A DNA stretch of 64,000 bases from Vigna angularis (lineage: Eukaryota; Streptophyta; Magnoliopsida; Fabales; Fabaceae). The DNA lies in NCBI RefSeq assembly GCF_016808095.1, contig NC_068974.1, positions 33,008,090 through 33,072,089 on the forward strand. The letters run 5' to 3'. Position 1 is the stretch's first letter, and each line of letters starts with the position of its first letter. This document shows positions 23,911 to 38,100 of this stretch, piece by piece. Under the pieces are notes generated by a model. That model did no database searches and had not been told where the DNA came from. It saw only the letters and a program-made list of their open reading frames with translations. Position numbers and translations under genes: made by a program.

Positions 23911-26211
23911 TCCATTTTTTAAGCCATTTTCTTTAATTTTTTTATTCTAATATTTTGAAGTTAATTCTCATTTTTTTTTCAAAAAGATTCACACAATTAG
24001 AAGATTGTTAAGTATAAGTCATTTCTAACTTGGAAGAATGTTATTCATTATTTTTAAAAATTGTTACCATATTTTTTTATGTTATGGATAATCAATTTGA
24101 GTGAATTGTTGAAAAGAGTAAACTTACATTTAAAACATTGTAAAATGGATAAAAGTGTTGAAATTTTATTTCAACACGTTTTGTGAATATATTGTTCTCA
24201 TGATTCAATGTATATAAGTTACATATAAGTTGAGTATTGAATTATTATTTGAGTGACACTTGAGTGAAGATTATTAACTTGCATGCATAATATTATCGCT
24301 TAAACATTTAGTCGTTCGAGCAATTATATTTTTAATTAAATTGTGATTTAAAGTTTCGAAGATAAAGTTGCTCAAACAATGAATAATTGATGTTATGATT
24401 AGTTTTTGAAATATTTTAGAAGACTTTGTATTACTCAAGTTGTAATATTGTCACCTAAATATGACATAAAATATCATTAAAGTGACATATCTATAGTTTA
24501 AGGAAGAATTATGATGAAACAATTATCTATTCTTTAAAGACATATTACTTAGGTGATGGTGTAACATTCAAAATTGATGGGAATCCAAGTGTGAGTCTAA
24601 GTCTCACATTGGATAGAAATGAGAAAGTGGAGCAGTATATAAAGGTGAAAGACTTATTAACTCATTACTTTTAAGGTTTTTGGTAGAGAGTGGTGTTGAT
24701 TCTTTATATAGTTGGCTAAGATGTTATTGGTATTTGTGTAACCCACATGAAACCTCCTCCTCAAACCCAAGCATGTTTTTGCTCAATTAACCTATTGAAT
24801 AAATATTCAATGATATAACTCTTTGATTATAAAGAACTAAGTATGTTATGCATGACACTTGAAACAAGTTAAATAATAAAAATGTTATGTTGAGCAAGGA
24901 ACAATAAGAAATTTAATATAGTTAAATACATTTTTTGTTTAAAGTATCAAATAATTTATATGCATAATTATTTAGGCTTTTAGTGTATCTAAACCCATGC
25001 ATACCTATAAAGCAAAATCCGAAGTTGAAAGAATGAGTTCACTTTTAGAGTTTAGTACGTCTAATTGCGTGTATAATAATTTTATGGAAGTAAATAGAGT
25101 TAATCCTCGAATCGAATTAATAATATAGATCAAATTTACTATTTCACTACTTTTTTATATTTAAATATTCAAACTTATTTTTGGGTGGGTGAATTTTGTC
25201 ACAAACAAATAATAATTGTAATAAAAAAATTAATGTATTATTCTTTTATATTGTATATGTGACCTTAAGTATAATAAATTTACATTTTATTCGTGATTTT
25301 GTCAATTTGTATAATATAAATATAAAAATGTTTTGAATGTTTCCCTCTTATTAAATGTGTAAAGTCATTGAAAAGTGATTAATGGACATTAGAAAAGAGT
25401 TATTTTAAAATTGATTTTGAAGATGTAATTGATAGAAGAATTGAATTTAATTTTAAAAATGAAGAAATTATAAATGTCTTTTAGGACGATGCATTAGTTA
25501 CATTATGATTTCATTGGAGTCCAAAGCAACGCGCTTTTTGTCACCTATTGTTGTATAGCAATCCAATAATAGTAGAAGGGAGTGGTTGTGATTCAAGCTA
25601 AATAAATGATTCTTATCGCGTCCTTTGCTAATCTTTAAGAATCAAACAATCCACCTTTTTCTTAATATATTTAAATCAATATCATTTTTATATAATTAAG
25701 ATGTTTCCTTTTTATAAACGAGACATAAATATTTTTTTTTCTCGTTGATAGTTATCCCGTTTAAGTTGCTTGAATCAACAAATAATGTTTGAAAAGACAA
25801 TTTTTTTTTTCTAATCAAGTTAGTTTATTCATATATACTTTTATTTGACCCAACACATTTAAAAACTCTAATTATTATAAATAATATACTTTTATATTAA
25901 TATAGTAATGGTGAAGTTTTTTTGGATGAAAATTATCGACTAGATTTAACACTAATGGAATATATATCCCTTAATTTATTTTTAAAATAATAAATTTACG
26001 AACTTTTTTATATTATTTATTTTACTTAATTGTATAATCCACACTTAAATTTAACATTACTAAATTATAAATATTAATTATAACAAATCGAAATATCACT
26101 TTTAATACAATCTTAAAGTAATAAATTTATGATTTTTTTTATATATTGTTCATTTTACTCATTTTTAATTACCTTACAAAACTTATAAGATTTAGGTTAC
26201 TATGATAACGG
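23911..26211. other. AT-rich intergenic DNA with an LTR-like fragment
   Basis: Positions about 24554-24760 resemble legume LTR promoter fragments (AGTCTCACATTGGATAG followed by a TATATAAAGG box), but no pair, target duplication or internal region was found. The remainder shows no gene or clear repeat. Confidence 0.4.
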
Positions 26212-26326
26212 TAAGATATAGACTTTAAATCTAATTCAATCTCACAAAGTCAGATGAAGTTTACACCCATACTTATATATTATATATAAATTAATTTTAT
26301 CTCTAGTCGATGTGAGACTTCAAACC
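26212..26326. repeat. Diverged copy of the dispersed inverted-end repeat
   Basis: It shares the CTAATTCAATCTCACAAAGTC segment and the terminal GATGTGAGACTTC with the copy at 9269-9402. The left end is eroded. Confidence 0.4.
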
Positions 26327-28884
26327 GTGATTAAAAAGTATATAAATGTTTCATATAATTTGCTCACGTATAAGTGAAAGGTGATGCAAGTAAAAGAAAC
26401 TCACATCACTCTACCTTTGAATGGATAGAAAATGTATTGTGATAATTTTTCATAGAGATTATACATTCAAACTATAATTAGTCTAAATATATTAGTTTAT
26501 CTTCAATATTATTGGTTAAGATTCATTATTACTAACAATTTAATGAGAAATGAATAAATTACAAAAAAATTAAATTGTTTATTTAAGTATGAGTTATTTA
26601 AAGTAAAATTAAAGTATAAATGTGTGAAAGTAAAAGCATGAATTTTGGTGGTTAAATTGTAGAATGAAAAGGGTAAGAAGAGTAAGGTGGTGAGGGAGAA
26701 AGAGGCAGGAAGATGAAAACAGGCATATTGAGATAGAAAGGTAGGTGTGTTTGGTTAGCTGTCTTTGATTTGCACCCTTTTGTTTTGTTATGTTATGATA
26801 TCTATGAAAACTGGTGAATGGCATGCCCTATGTTAAGGTACTATCCTTCAAACCCAAGAGGGGTAGACCTAGGAAGCAAGGATATATTATAAGTCAGTGA
26901 TCAAATCAATGAGCACCTTTATTCTAAAAAAACATCAACAACATGCCAAAATTCACACAATTTAACGTGAAACCTTGCAATGCCATGGACCAACGATGTT
27001 TGCTTAAAGCTAATGCCTACTGTACACTCTTTGCCTAACTCTTTTCATCACACGTAGACCCTCCTTTCAAGCATAAGATCACACCCCTCCTATTTCTGTC
27101 ACAATAAGATACACCTTTTTTTCTCAAACTCAAAACCTCCGTTTTATAGGTACACATTTTCCTCATAAATAATGCCATTTAAGATATTACACCCACATGT
27201 AACACGTTCAAATGTTCATGTTTTTGATAACAAGATAATTAAAGAGATATTTCACTAAGTGTACTAATTGTCCTAATTAAAAATAATATCCACAAATAGT
27301 GACTATCAAATCAAAAATTAAAAGAAAATGTATTTATTGGCTAATTCTTACTTACATTCCTTTTAGTTTTAAAATATAAACTCCCATACCTTCTTTAGTT
27401 TTTAAAAATAAAAATACAAATATGTTTGAGTTTAAGTTTGATATCAAATAAAAATAAAAAAATTAAATTTTATATAATAAAAATTCATAAATCCATTTTC
27501 TTAATATTTTAAAATAATATATCTTATATAAGTTCAACTCATGTCTTATTAATGTTATATCTCTTCAGACTCATAGACTTATTAGTATTAATTAAGTACG
27601 ATTTTTTGTATTAACTTCGAAAAAATTAATCAATATAATATTTTTCTTAACAATTTTGATTTTGACATATGATATATCTTAATTATAAATGAAATGATTC
27701 GTACAATATAAAATAAAAGTTAAAGTTTTAAAATAAAAATTGAATGGTTTATTTTTTAAAAGGAATTGAAGTTTCTCTTATAAATATAAAATAGTATATA
27801 TGTTTGAAACATTGTTTTCATTCAACAGGAAAGACACGCGGTTTGATAACTTTTAATAGTTCATTTAGAATCACATAAACCGAGCACTAGAGATTGTGAT
27901 TTTAAGATGATAATTATCAAGCACATAACTTTACGTAATTGTTCAATAAAAGATATTCACAAGCTTAAAGCCGTAAACTATGTGATTGCAAGAATCTGCA
28001 TTGCATTGGATATGCATCGGTTGTTGGGGGTGTTTGTAAATTTTAAATGTAGGGTATGGAGCTTGTACTCACATATTCAACTACAAAAACATAATTTTTC
28101 TTTCACAAAACAATAAACTTTAATATATTTATGACAAAACTTTAATAAAATTATATTTTCATCTTATAACAATTACAAAATAGTATTAAAAATTTTACAA
28201 TGAAAAGAGCAGGTGGAGATGACACTGAATTGTGGTTGGAGTGAGAAAAATCGAACAGAAAATGGTGGTTTTGGCTTTAGTTTGTGGTAGATGTCAAAGT
28301 GATGTTATTTTGTTAGTTAAAAGGGAGGTGTCAAAGGAGATTTGTTACATTTTCATTTTGAATTGTAACAACAAAAGTGGTGAGTGGCATATAAAATAAA
28401 ACTTTGCTAGGAAATGCCAGAGAGTCATTTTCCTTCAATTAATTAGTCTTGCCTTAATTTTGAGGCCATTTTCTCTCTCACTGTTACATGAAAGCTAGTA
28501 AAATTGAAATGGGTGGGTGCAATGCCAACTACCAACCAACTAAACAAACTCAGCAATAAATTCAAGCCACCGAAAAATAAATACGGATATCTGCTTTTTT
28601 TCTTTAATTCATTACAATTTTTTTTAGGTCAAATAGACACTTACCATCTCATCTTGTGCCCTTGGACCATATTTTTTAGAATTAAAGCTCAAATATATAA
28701 ATGAAAAACACTTGCTTATTGTATCTCATGATTTCTTTCCTATCCATGTATTTATTATGTTCAATAGTTATACATAGTTTACATGTCGAGTTAAATACAG
28801 TTTAAATATATTTTTTTATTTTATTTTTAAAGACATTTTTTAAAAATAAAATTGTGATAAAATTTTACATCTCAAAACGAAAAA

Positions 28885-28887
<3 letters not shown>
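26327..28887. other. AT-rich intergenic DNA
   Basis: I see no supportable gene. The 26.6-27.2 kb part is less AT-rich than its surroundings and could be a promoter, leader or non-coding transcript. No splice-consistent coding frame or RNA fold was recognised. Short open frames at 27907 and 28504 have no family features. Confidence 0.4.

Positions 28888-28929
<42 letters not shown>
28888..28929. repeat. (TA)n microsatellite
   Basis: This is an AT dinucleotide tract of about 42 bases followed by a T run. Confidence 0.95.
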
Positions 28930-28937
<8 letters not shown>

Positions 28938-28993
28938 GAGTTTGTATAATTCAAAAGGCCTCCAAAACATCCAATTTAAAAGTTAACCAAATA

Positions 28994-29230
28994 TCAGGGA
29001 AACCAAAAACTCACTTGTGCAATATTGCCACCTCTCACCACCACTACTAACAAACTATTATCATAGGGGTAAGTTTGGTATTTTAAACTTATGGAGGTGC
29101 ATGTAAGAAACGAGGGGTGGAGGAAGCAATTGTCATGGATCATATGTTTTTTCAAGTAGAACCATTCATAATCTTGTAATGTAGCAATAACAACTCTATA
29201 TTTTGCTTCCAAAGAATATTTAAAAGTTAA
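28994..29230 (-). pseudogene. Possible Ty1-copia RNase H relic
   Basis: The minus-strand frame begins MEAKYRVVIATLQDYEWF, which resembles the copia RNase H EAEYRA...WL block. The rest is too decayed to align by eye. It is a weak call made from one motif. Confidence 0.3.
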
Positions 29231-31062
29231 TGCGAGGGAGTGTTTAGTTTATACATAAATTAATTGGATTTATGAAAAAAAATATTATTTCTTAAATCTT
29301 AAAGATAATTAAGTTTATTGAAATAAAATCTTGATAGACCAAAGATAAAACGAAAGTATAAAACCCAACACAATTTGTTAAAAGATTAATATTATAAGGA
29401 CATGGAGTTATCCATCATATCAATAATCTATCAAACACCTTGACAAAGGCAAATCATTGTTCGTTATTTAGTGTTTTACATTACATAAGGTGGTTCCAAA
29501 CCCTTGGAACTAGAGAAGAAAAAACATGAAAAGGTAACAACTAAAATTTCCACAGCACAACCTTGAACTTTCTATTCTTGCCTTCATCGACTCATGTCCC
29601 ATGAAGATCATTCATGTTACTTCACTTTCAAAGGTCATATAGACAAATCTAATATATTGAAGAAAAAAACATAAATCTTACCTTCATTAAAAATAAATAT
29701 TGAAATATATACGCATATAAAGAAGATTTTGTACCAATTATATTTCTCTGATTATCATGAAATCTCTACTGAAATACATCGTATCGTATTCCAAGGACTA
29801 TTAGGAGAGTGTTGAAAACCTTTATGGTAGATTTACAACCCATGCTGCAATAGAAACTCAGCTAGGAATGTTAGATTCAAGAAACAAATATATTGCTATG
29901 AGCCTGTATTAAATTATTCCATTAAAATAAAACTTAGCATTTCTTGTAGGAAAATCAAATGAAGATGCCAAGCATGATGTTCTTTACTTGATTTGTGATT
30001 CAAGCTTAAATTAATACTAATATATGCAAAAAAAATTCATTTTCAGAAATCAAAACTCACTCAAGGGAAAACATCTAAATTTAAAAAGTGAAGGTATTGA
30101 TTCTTGCCTCTCCTCTTGCTTGATTACCATTTTATTATATTAAAGCAGTTAATAGCTTTTATTTGAACATTATGAAGCAGAAGTTATGGCATTAAGGATC
30201 TAGCTTGCTAGGAATTCAAGGTTTGTACATTGTAAGTAAGCATATTTACAATACTAAGTTTGTAAAAAAAAAAAATTGAACACGAACTGCTTAATTTTAA
30301 TCATTGTTTGAACACAACTATTTCTAATGATAAATTTTAAAATTTTATTCAACTTTACATATTTGATTATATACGAATGTACTTTTTAGTTTATAAATTT
30401 GTGTAATATAAAAAACATATTATATTTGTATTATAAATATACACACACTAAAATAGAAAAACAATATTTTTCAAAATGAAATAAATAATATATAAGAATA
30501 TTAAAAAGGAAATAAATGTTTATACCTCATACATATGTTAGTCACACATTACATTCTTATTAAAGATAACATTATAGACAATTACACGGGAATCATCAAC
30601 TATATCTTAATTAATGATTTAGATTAATTTGTCATACTCAAATCCTTAAAAAAAACCTTATATTAAACATGTTTCATCAAACTTATTCATAGAAAACTTA
30701 TTAAACAAATTATCTTCATCTTCCTATGTTAGAATGATTTATTGTACTGGTTTTGTAATAGTTTAATACACAATTTTGTATTCACTTATCACCTCATATT
30801 TTAATTTATATTTGAACTAAGTCATTACTCTCCTTTTTATATTAGGTTATGTAATATTATCCCACACACTTGTAAAGAGTCAAAACACCATACTAAACAT
30901 ACACAATATATTAGACCATAACATCATACATATATTCAAACAAAGTACAAGCTTATAAGTATATTAATAATAACAGTGTATTTATTTCATCAATATCATC
31001 ATTATATGTTGAATATAATGAAAATTATATGAGATTAATTTCCCTTATATTGAATATACACA
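29231..31062. other. AT-rich intergenic DNA
   Basis: I see nothing coding and no repeat with defined ends. Confidence 0.45.
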
Positions 31063-31065
31063 TAA

Positions 31066-32139
31066 CACTAGTGTAAAATATATTTTTTAAGTCGCACATT
31101 TGACATCAGTTTGTTTGCAACCGAAGCATAAAATGGCACGGTGAAGTTTTTGTAATTAGCGCAAACATATATGCCTTGGTTCACAAAAAACCAAAACCTA
31201 ATTGTGTCTATGACCTTAGTTGTTTAAAGAACCGATGCCATATATTACTTATGTCTCGGTTATGTCGCGAACCAAGGCATAAAATAACTTCAATTTTGTT
31301 TTAGATGCTTTAGGCAGTGGTTCTTAATAGAACCAAGGCCATACACCCCTTATTACTTCGGTTAATAAAATAACCGAGATAATAACGTTTATTTCTAGGG
31401 TTAAATTTTGTGAACAGACATAAACTCTTTCACATTTTCGTTTTCTCCTTGTTGTTGTGTCGCTCTCCTCGTTGATCTCCTTCCTTCCTCGCCTCTTTCC
31501 CCTCTTCAACTCCCATTTTCACAACCATCATCAACATTCCTTCCATTTTTTACGTTGATTATGTACTTAGTTATGATTTTCTTTCGTTTTGACCAATTGG
31601 TTTTGTGTATAGATATACTCTTTGGATGAGTAGTTTGTGACATTCGTTTTCTTTCTTGAAGGTTAGTTTCGTTTTAGGTTTTTCATGTTTTCATTTGGTT
31701 GGTACAACTTGGAGTATGCGTAAATAGAAAACAGCGTTTTAGGTTTTTCATTTTTTCATGTTTTAATTTTGCAAAGTTTGAAAAAAAAACAAAATTAATT
31801 TTCGAAAAATAGAAAATAGCGTTTTTTTGGGAGATCTGGAAGGAGTAGCTGGCTATGCTAGCTACCACGGTATCAAAAAAAATTTTCTACCCCAAATACA
31901 TATATAATAATAGGAAAACGGTTAATCGGTTGGAACCAGAACCGAAGTAATAAAACCTTTTTTTCTGGGTTTACTACTTCGGGTTTTCTGAACCGAGGCA
32001 AAATAACCACCTTTTTGCTTCAGTTTTTGAACCGAGGTCAAAAGTCCAGATTTTTTACCTCGTCTGAATATACCTCAGTTCTACAACCGTTGTCATAAAT
32101 TCAAAACAACCGCTGTTATATCCCTTAATTGCATCAGTG
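31066..32139. mobile_element. Non-autonomous CACTA (En/Spm-like) DNA transposon
   Basis: The 1074-bp element starts CACTAGTG and ends CATCAGTG, so the inverse ends are CACTAGTG and CACTGATG. It is flanked on both sides by the 3-bp sequence TAA (31063-31065 and 32140-32142), the target duplication size of CACTA elements. Both subterminal regions are full of short copies of AACCGAGG(C/T)/CCTCGGTT in both orientations (for example near 31190, 31255, 31365, 31945, 31990 and 32030). Such subterminal arrays are the usual transposase-binding landscape. There is no transposase frame, so movement would depend on an autonomous partner. The inverted ends beyond the first eight bases are poorly matched. 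Confidence 0.75.
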
Positions 32140-32239
32140 TAAGGTACTCTATTTATAATAAAAGACATATGAACTAAGTTCAAAGTACAAATAAAAAATA
32201 ATAACAAACAAACTAAAAATAAAAGATAACGATAATATA

Positions 32240-32600
32240 TCTAACACTCCCCTCAAGCTAGTGTATACAAATCGTATGTACCAAACTTGTTACTAATATA
32301 ATTCATAAAGACTTGGTAAAAATATCTGCTTTTGCACTTAAGTGACACCAAATTGTTAATGATTTGCGAGGAGGAAATACCAACTCAGAATACTCCCCTA
32401 AGCAACAAATCTGGGAGGTTGTTTCATATAAATCTCTTCTTACAAATCATCGTTAAGGAATGCATTGTTGACATCGTAGATAAAGAGGTAATTGTTGAAG
32501 GGTCACCACGACTATAAATAAATTAACAAAAATCATCTTTACCATAGGATTAAAAATCATATATGGACGAGTCAAACGTAATAGTGATAGAAGGGAGGTT
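32240..32600 (-). pseudogene. Decayed Ty1-copia pol fragment
   Basis: On the minus strand, 32340-32530 reads as the reverse transcriptase block DVNNAFL..., then a stop codon, then EEIYMKQPP. The adjoining 32281-32340 reads KADIFTKSL, the end of copia RNase H, so the middle of pol has been deleted. It is similar to 8885-9175. It lies just right of the CACTA element. There are no LTRs and no open frame. Confidence 0.65.
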
Positions 32601-34929
32601 AGAAAAGACTGCAATGGAAGAAGCCATTTATGAACGAGAGAGAAAAACCTTAAAAATCCAAGATTATGCAATCAAGGCACTTGAAAAAGGAAAAAGAGCA
32701 ACATCGATGTTCTGAATAGCTACCTGAGATGAGACATGACATATGACCATGCACAATAAACCTAAAAGAGAAAAAAGAGCGACATCACACTCTAAATCGT
32801 TATCTAAGAGGATATGAGACATGCCACCACACATGACGAAAAATGGAACAGATCCACAACTTCAAAAGACACTGAATGTGCATAGGAGCTCCGATGAAAG
32901 CGTCATTGACAACATCGTGATTGCTAGCAACGACGAGTGCAATGGTAGAAACAACAAAATTCTTTTTCCTCAAAATAACTAGACTTTAAATACTATGTTG
33001 AATATTTTGAAAATTATAGTTTTTTTAAATACTTACAAAATCATCAATGATGGAACAACAGTTACTCCATAAGATATAATAATATATATGTAATATTTTT
33101 TAATAATATTATCAAAATTAAATTTATTAAATGTAGCTTATTTATTAAATGCATTAAATTCTTTAAATATGGTATAATGAATGCATTGATAGTATATTTA
33201 ATGTATATATTAAAGTTATTTAATGATAATTTACTATTTTTATGTTATATATGGTTTACTTTTTTTCTTCATTAATTACACATTAATTAATATTATGCAT
33301 CATATTTTATTTTATTATAATAATAACTATTTTTTTACACCTTTAAATAAATATATAATATTTTATATATATTATGTTTATTATTATTTATATTATTATC
33401 TATACATTTATACACATATCTGTACTATATATAAATATTTTAACTTATTTGTTAAAGGTAATTGTATAAAATTGTCATCCGTTTCAATATTACTATATCT
33501 TTACCATTTATTCAACTGATTTTTCCTTTTTTAATTTGGATTAAAAATTTTACTAAAAATTATTTATATTTTATTTGACAATACTTTGGGATTTGTTGTA
33601 TTTTCGATTTCGATTTAATTTTTTTACTAAAAATTATTTATATTTTATTTAATAAAACTTTGTTATTTATTGTAATCTCAAATTTGGATTAACATTTTCA
33701 CTAAAAGTTATTTTTATTTTATTAATACTATTTAACAAAAATAATAAATTTTCATATAATTTTTCTCGCAAAAACTATAAACTATAATTTTTGTAGACAA
33801 AATTATAAACAAATTTGCAGATAAAATTGCAAATCCTTCTCAAATAATATTATTTTTGACAAATTTGTAAATTCTTTTCATACAATTTGACAAAATTACA
33901 AATCTTCACCCAAGAGATATTCCAGTACAAACCTTTTCATACAACTTTTTTTCACAAAATTACAAATAATCACTAGAGAGATATTGAATTATGGTGACAA
34001 TTTTAAAAGTAACTATGTGACTATACTCTTCAAATCCACTGGAAAACCAACAAAAAAGACAACTTGCTTGTAATAATGACAATAGAAAAGTAAGAAGTGA
34101 AGGATCTTCAACAAATATTTTGTGATATAAAGTTTTATATAAATGTGTAAACAATGTTATGCAAAACACATAAAGTATGTTCAAAATAAAAAAAGTATAT
34201 ATATATTTTAAATTATATACTAATTTTTATATATAAAATTTGGGGATAAAGTCCACCTCTACTCTTCTCGAATGCATATATAACATGATTGTTTGTGTTT
34301 ACAATAAATAGATAAATAATATATATATATATATGGATTTTCCAAACATACTAATAAGATAATTTTTCATTATATCTTAGTTGGAAAATGAGTTCTATTT
34401 TTTTTCATTTTTTATTTATCTTTTACTCTATTCTTATTATTTTATCTCATCTCATCATATTTTTTTAAATATCAAAACATTATAATTTAACAAAATTGGT
34501 GTTGTATAACATGTTAGAAGCTTATATGTACTTTAATAATAATAAAAATAAAACGACATCTAAAAGTGATTTTACTTTATTAATGTATGCATAAATTTTT
34601 AAAACTGATACATAAAAGTTAAAGTTCAAAAAAATCATGGATATAAATGTTGTTTAAAAGATATATAGTTATTAATTTATTTTTAAATTTCTATCGTTTG
34701 ATATCATATAATTGATATATTTTGTTATATTATATATATATATTAATAAGTTAAATTTTAAAGTAATGAATGAAAAATAATTTACACAAAATATAGAGAT
34801 GAGAAAATATAAAAAAGACGAGAAGACGAACTAATGAAAGAAAGAGAAAGAGATACAAAATTTTGGGGTGGTACGATTGTTTTGCGATTTAGATAAATCA
34901 GACATATTTTCTTCGTCTTCTTTTCAGGT
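32601..34929. other. Intergenic DNA upstream of the PHD/acetyltransferase gene
   Basis: Positions 32600-32950 may be further copia debris. From 33.0 to 34.9 kb the sequence is extremely AT-rich, with one tandem repeat at 33535-33735. The last few hundred bases should contain the promoter and start of the leader of the downstream gene; I could not pick a convincing TATA box from the many AT words. Confidence 0.4.
33535..33735. repeat. Three-copy tandem repeat, period 74 bp
   Basis: ACTAAAAATTATTTATATTTT starts at about 33552 and 33626, and a diverged form at 33700, giving a constant 74-base period. It is AT-rich and non-coding. Confidence 0.75.
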
Positions 34930-35159
34930 ATGCAACATTTCTTTGTCTCAGTCTTTGTCTTTGTTTATTCTTCTTATTTTTATCAATCCCAATTCTCAAA
35001 TCTCTTAATTCCTCTTGAAACCCTACTTTTTTTTTCTTTTACACTTTTCAATTGCGTATATGTATACATCTCATTGCAATCTTATATTATTTTTAGTCAC
35101 TTTAATTCACATCACTTCAAATTTCAGAGCTTTGTTGATTGATTTTGTATCACACATGC

Positions 35160-38100
35160 ATGGCGAACAATACAAATTCAGAACACTTTGTGGAGTTGTA
35201 TGAAGTTCGTAGAGGTTTGAAAAGGGAATTTGCCTTTGCTATGAAGGCACAATCTCAAATATGTGATTCTCTAGGCCGCACTCGATCAAAAAAGGCTCAA
35301 ACTTTGGTTGAGGTATCAACTAATTCATCCAACAAGCGATGCAAAAACTCTAGGTTACCAAAGATTAAAAATCTAACAAATTTGGTAAAAACCAATGAAG
35401 ATAATGGTGTTGCTCAAAGTGAAAAGAAAGTAAAGAGTGATGTGATGGATGCAAAAAAACTTAAAAGTCAAGTGAGTGACGAAGCAACAATAGCCAATAG
35501 TGATGAACCTAAAACACAAGTGGAGGATGGAGGTGTAAGGATTGTTATTTGTGATGAAGTGCATAAAAATGATGAATCTAAGACTGAGATTTTGCAAAAA
35601 CAACCTACTTGTGATAATGACATAATCAAAGAGAAAGGTGACAATGATGAGATTGTTTCAACTTTGGGTTACAAGTTAAAAATTTCAGGAAAGTCTACAC
35701 AATCAACATTAAACAAATTAGAAAATTGTGATAGCCAGGTTAAGAGCACTGGTGTTGATAAAGAAAGAAAAAATGTTTCTATGATTATTGCTTCAACTCC
35801 AATGACATCTTATATGGCTTTTATGGGAAAAAAGTTTCCTTCCAAGCTAAAAGACCTTTTATCTTCTGGAATTCTTGAAGGACTACTTGTGAAATATGTT
35901 CGCAGCATCAAGGTATTATTTTTTAAAAATTTATATAAGTTTTTAGTTTTTTCTTTTAATGTACGCATTGATGAAAGAGGTACATGATTTTTTGTAGGCA
36001 AAATCTATAGGACTTATGGGAGTTATTTCCGGCATTGGAATATTGTGTTATTGTGAAGTTTGTAACAAAGTTGAAGTAAGTGAATGAATACAAATTTATG
36101 TTTTAGTTGTAAACAATATTTTAAATTTCAATTTTTTTGTGTGCATTTTTTGGAAATTATGAAAAAAAAAATGCAACTACATTACAAGTTATTATAAAAT
36201 TATGGTATTCAATACATGGTTAAATGTCACGAACTATTTTTTTTTTTGTGGAAGTAGGTTGTGTCACCCACAATTTTTGAGTTGCATGCTGGTAGCACAA
36301 ACAAGCGTCCTTCGGAATATATTTTCCTTGAGAATGGAAGTACTCTTCGTGATATCATGAACACATTTTTGAATATTCCATTAAACACTTTGGAGGAAGT
36401 TGTGCAAAATGTTTTGGGAGACTTTACAATGAGAAAATCTAAGTTTTGCATAAATTGTAGAGGTTTGAAATTTATTGTTTTTTACCATTTTTATGTGCCT
36501 ATCTACTTATTCCAAATATAGTTTAAGAAAATAATATTTGATTACATTATGTAATTTTGAAGATGTCAATGTTGTATCCAAATTATTCTGTAATTCATGC
36601 GTGGAGTTACTAAAGGATTGTCAAGCTGATCTCATTTCAACAAACGACAATAATAATACCTTTGAGGTTCAATCCAGGTATTTAAATACAACTTACTTTT
36701 TAAGATAACTTTTGTTGATACTTATACATTAACATTAGTATCAATAATGATTATATGATTAATACAAATGTTTTGTATCTATAACATGATTTATCAACAA
36801 AACATAACTACTTCTTCAAAGGATGTCATAAAGTAATACTATAGAGCTCGTTAATAATTAATAATTAGTTTTAATATTGATACACAAATACTTTTTATTT
36901 ATGATAACATCTGAAAAACATACCACCCTCGTCACAAGATTCAATTTATTTTGTATTTACAATTTGACTTCTCATTTGATTTTTTTTGGAATAAAAAACT
37001 ATTTTTCCCACATGAAATTTTCATGAGTAGCAAATTACATATGTACATGATACAACATTTGTATATAATATATTATGCATTACTTGTTATGTAATACTCT
37101 CTTGATGTTAAATAATACTTTTCATTAATCATGTTGATATAATATCCATTAATTAACTATTACAGATCCTCAGAGTTAGTTATGTTTCAAAAGTCATTAA
37201 ATCGTGGAATGAAACATAACACATCTCGTGGAAAGAGCAGAGAAAAACTAACTAGGAAGTAAGTATTTTTGTCAAACATATTACATTATCTTATTGATTT
37301 AGAAATATGATTTTATTCATATAGTAACATTTTACATTATAGTTATCAAACATATAATCTTGTTTTATGTTGTCAAAATTTGGAAGGGATTTACGCTTGC
37401 ATAAACTAGTATTTGAGGAAGATGGGTTACCAGATGGAACTAAAGTTGGATACTACATTCATGGAAAGGTTGTCTTGATAATGTCTTACTCTTATACTTA
37501 TATATTTTTTTCTTTTTACTTTTAATTTTTTTAAATGTATTTTATGTTATGTGGACAGAACCTATTATCTGGTTATAAGAAGGGATCTGGAATTGTCTGT
37601 TATTGTTGCAATCGTGAGGTAAATATTTATTATATAATACATATGATGTCTCAATAACTTCAATTGTAATCATACATTATATGTATGTAAAACATGAGCA
37701 GATTAGTCCTTCTCAATTTGAAGCACATGCTGGTTGGGCATCGCGACGACAACCGTGAGTTTTTGTTTAATTTTGTGTATGGTTGTAATTTCATTATATT
37801 TACTTTTATTTTCATGAATATGACAATTAAGAGTTGTACTATGGTATTTTTTTTAAGAGGTCTAATACTTTTTCTTATTCCCTTAATAATTTGTTTTTTT
37901 GTAATTTTTTTGTAGTTATGTGCACATATGTGTATCTAATGGACTATCACTCCATGATTTGTCTATCTCCCTATCACAAGGTCGCAAATTTTCTACCAAT
38001 GATAATGATGACCTATGTAGTATATGCAGAGATGGAGGAAATCTTCTATGTTGTGATGGATGCCCAAGAGCTTTTCACATAGGTGAAGTTTTACCTTTTC

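Noticed and set aside
26609..27200. Less AT-rich stretch considered as a hidden gene or microRNA locus
   Set aside because: No spliceable coding frame, no recognisable mature microRNA and no convincing long fold were found by eye.
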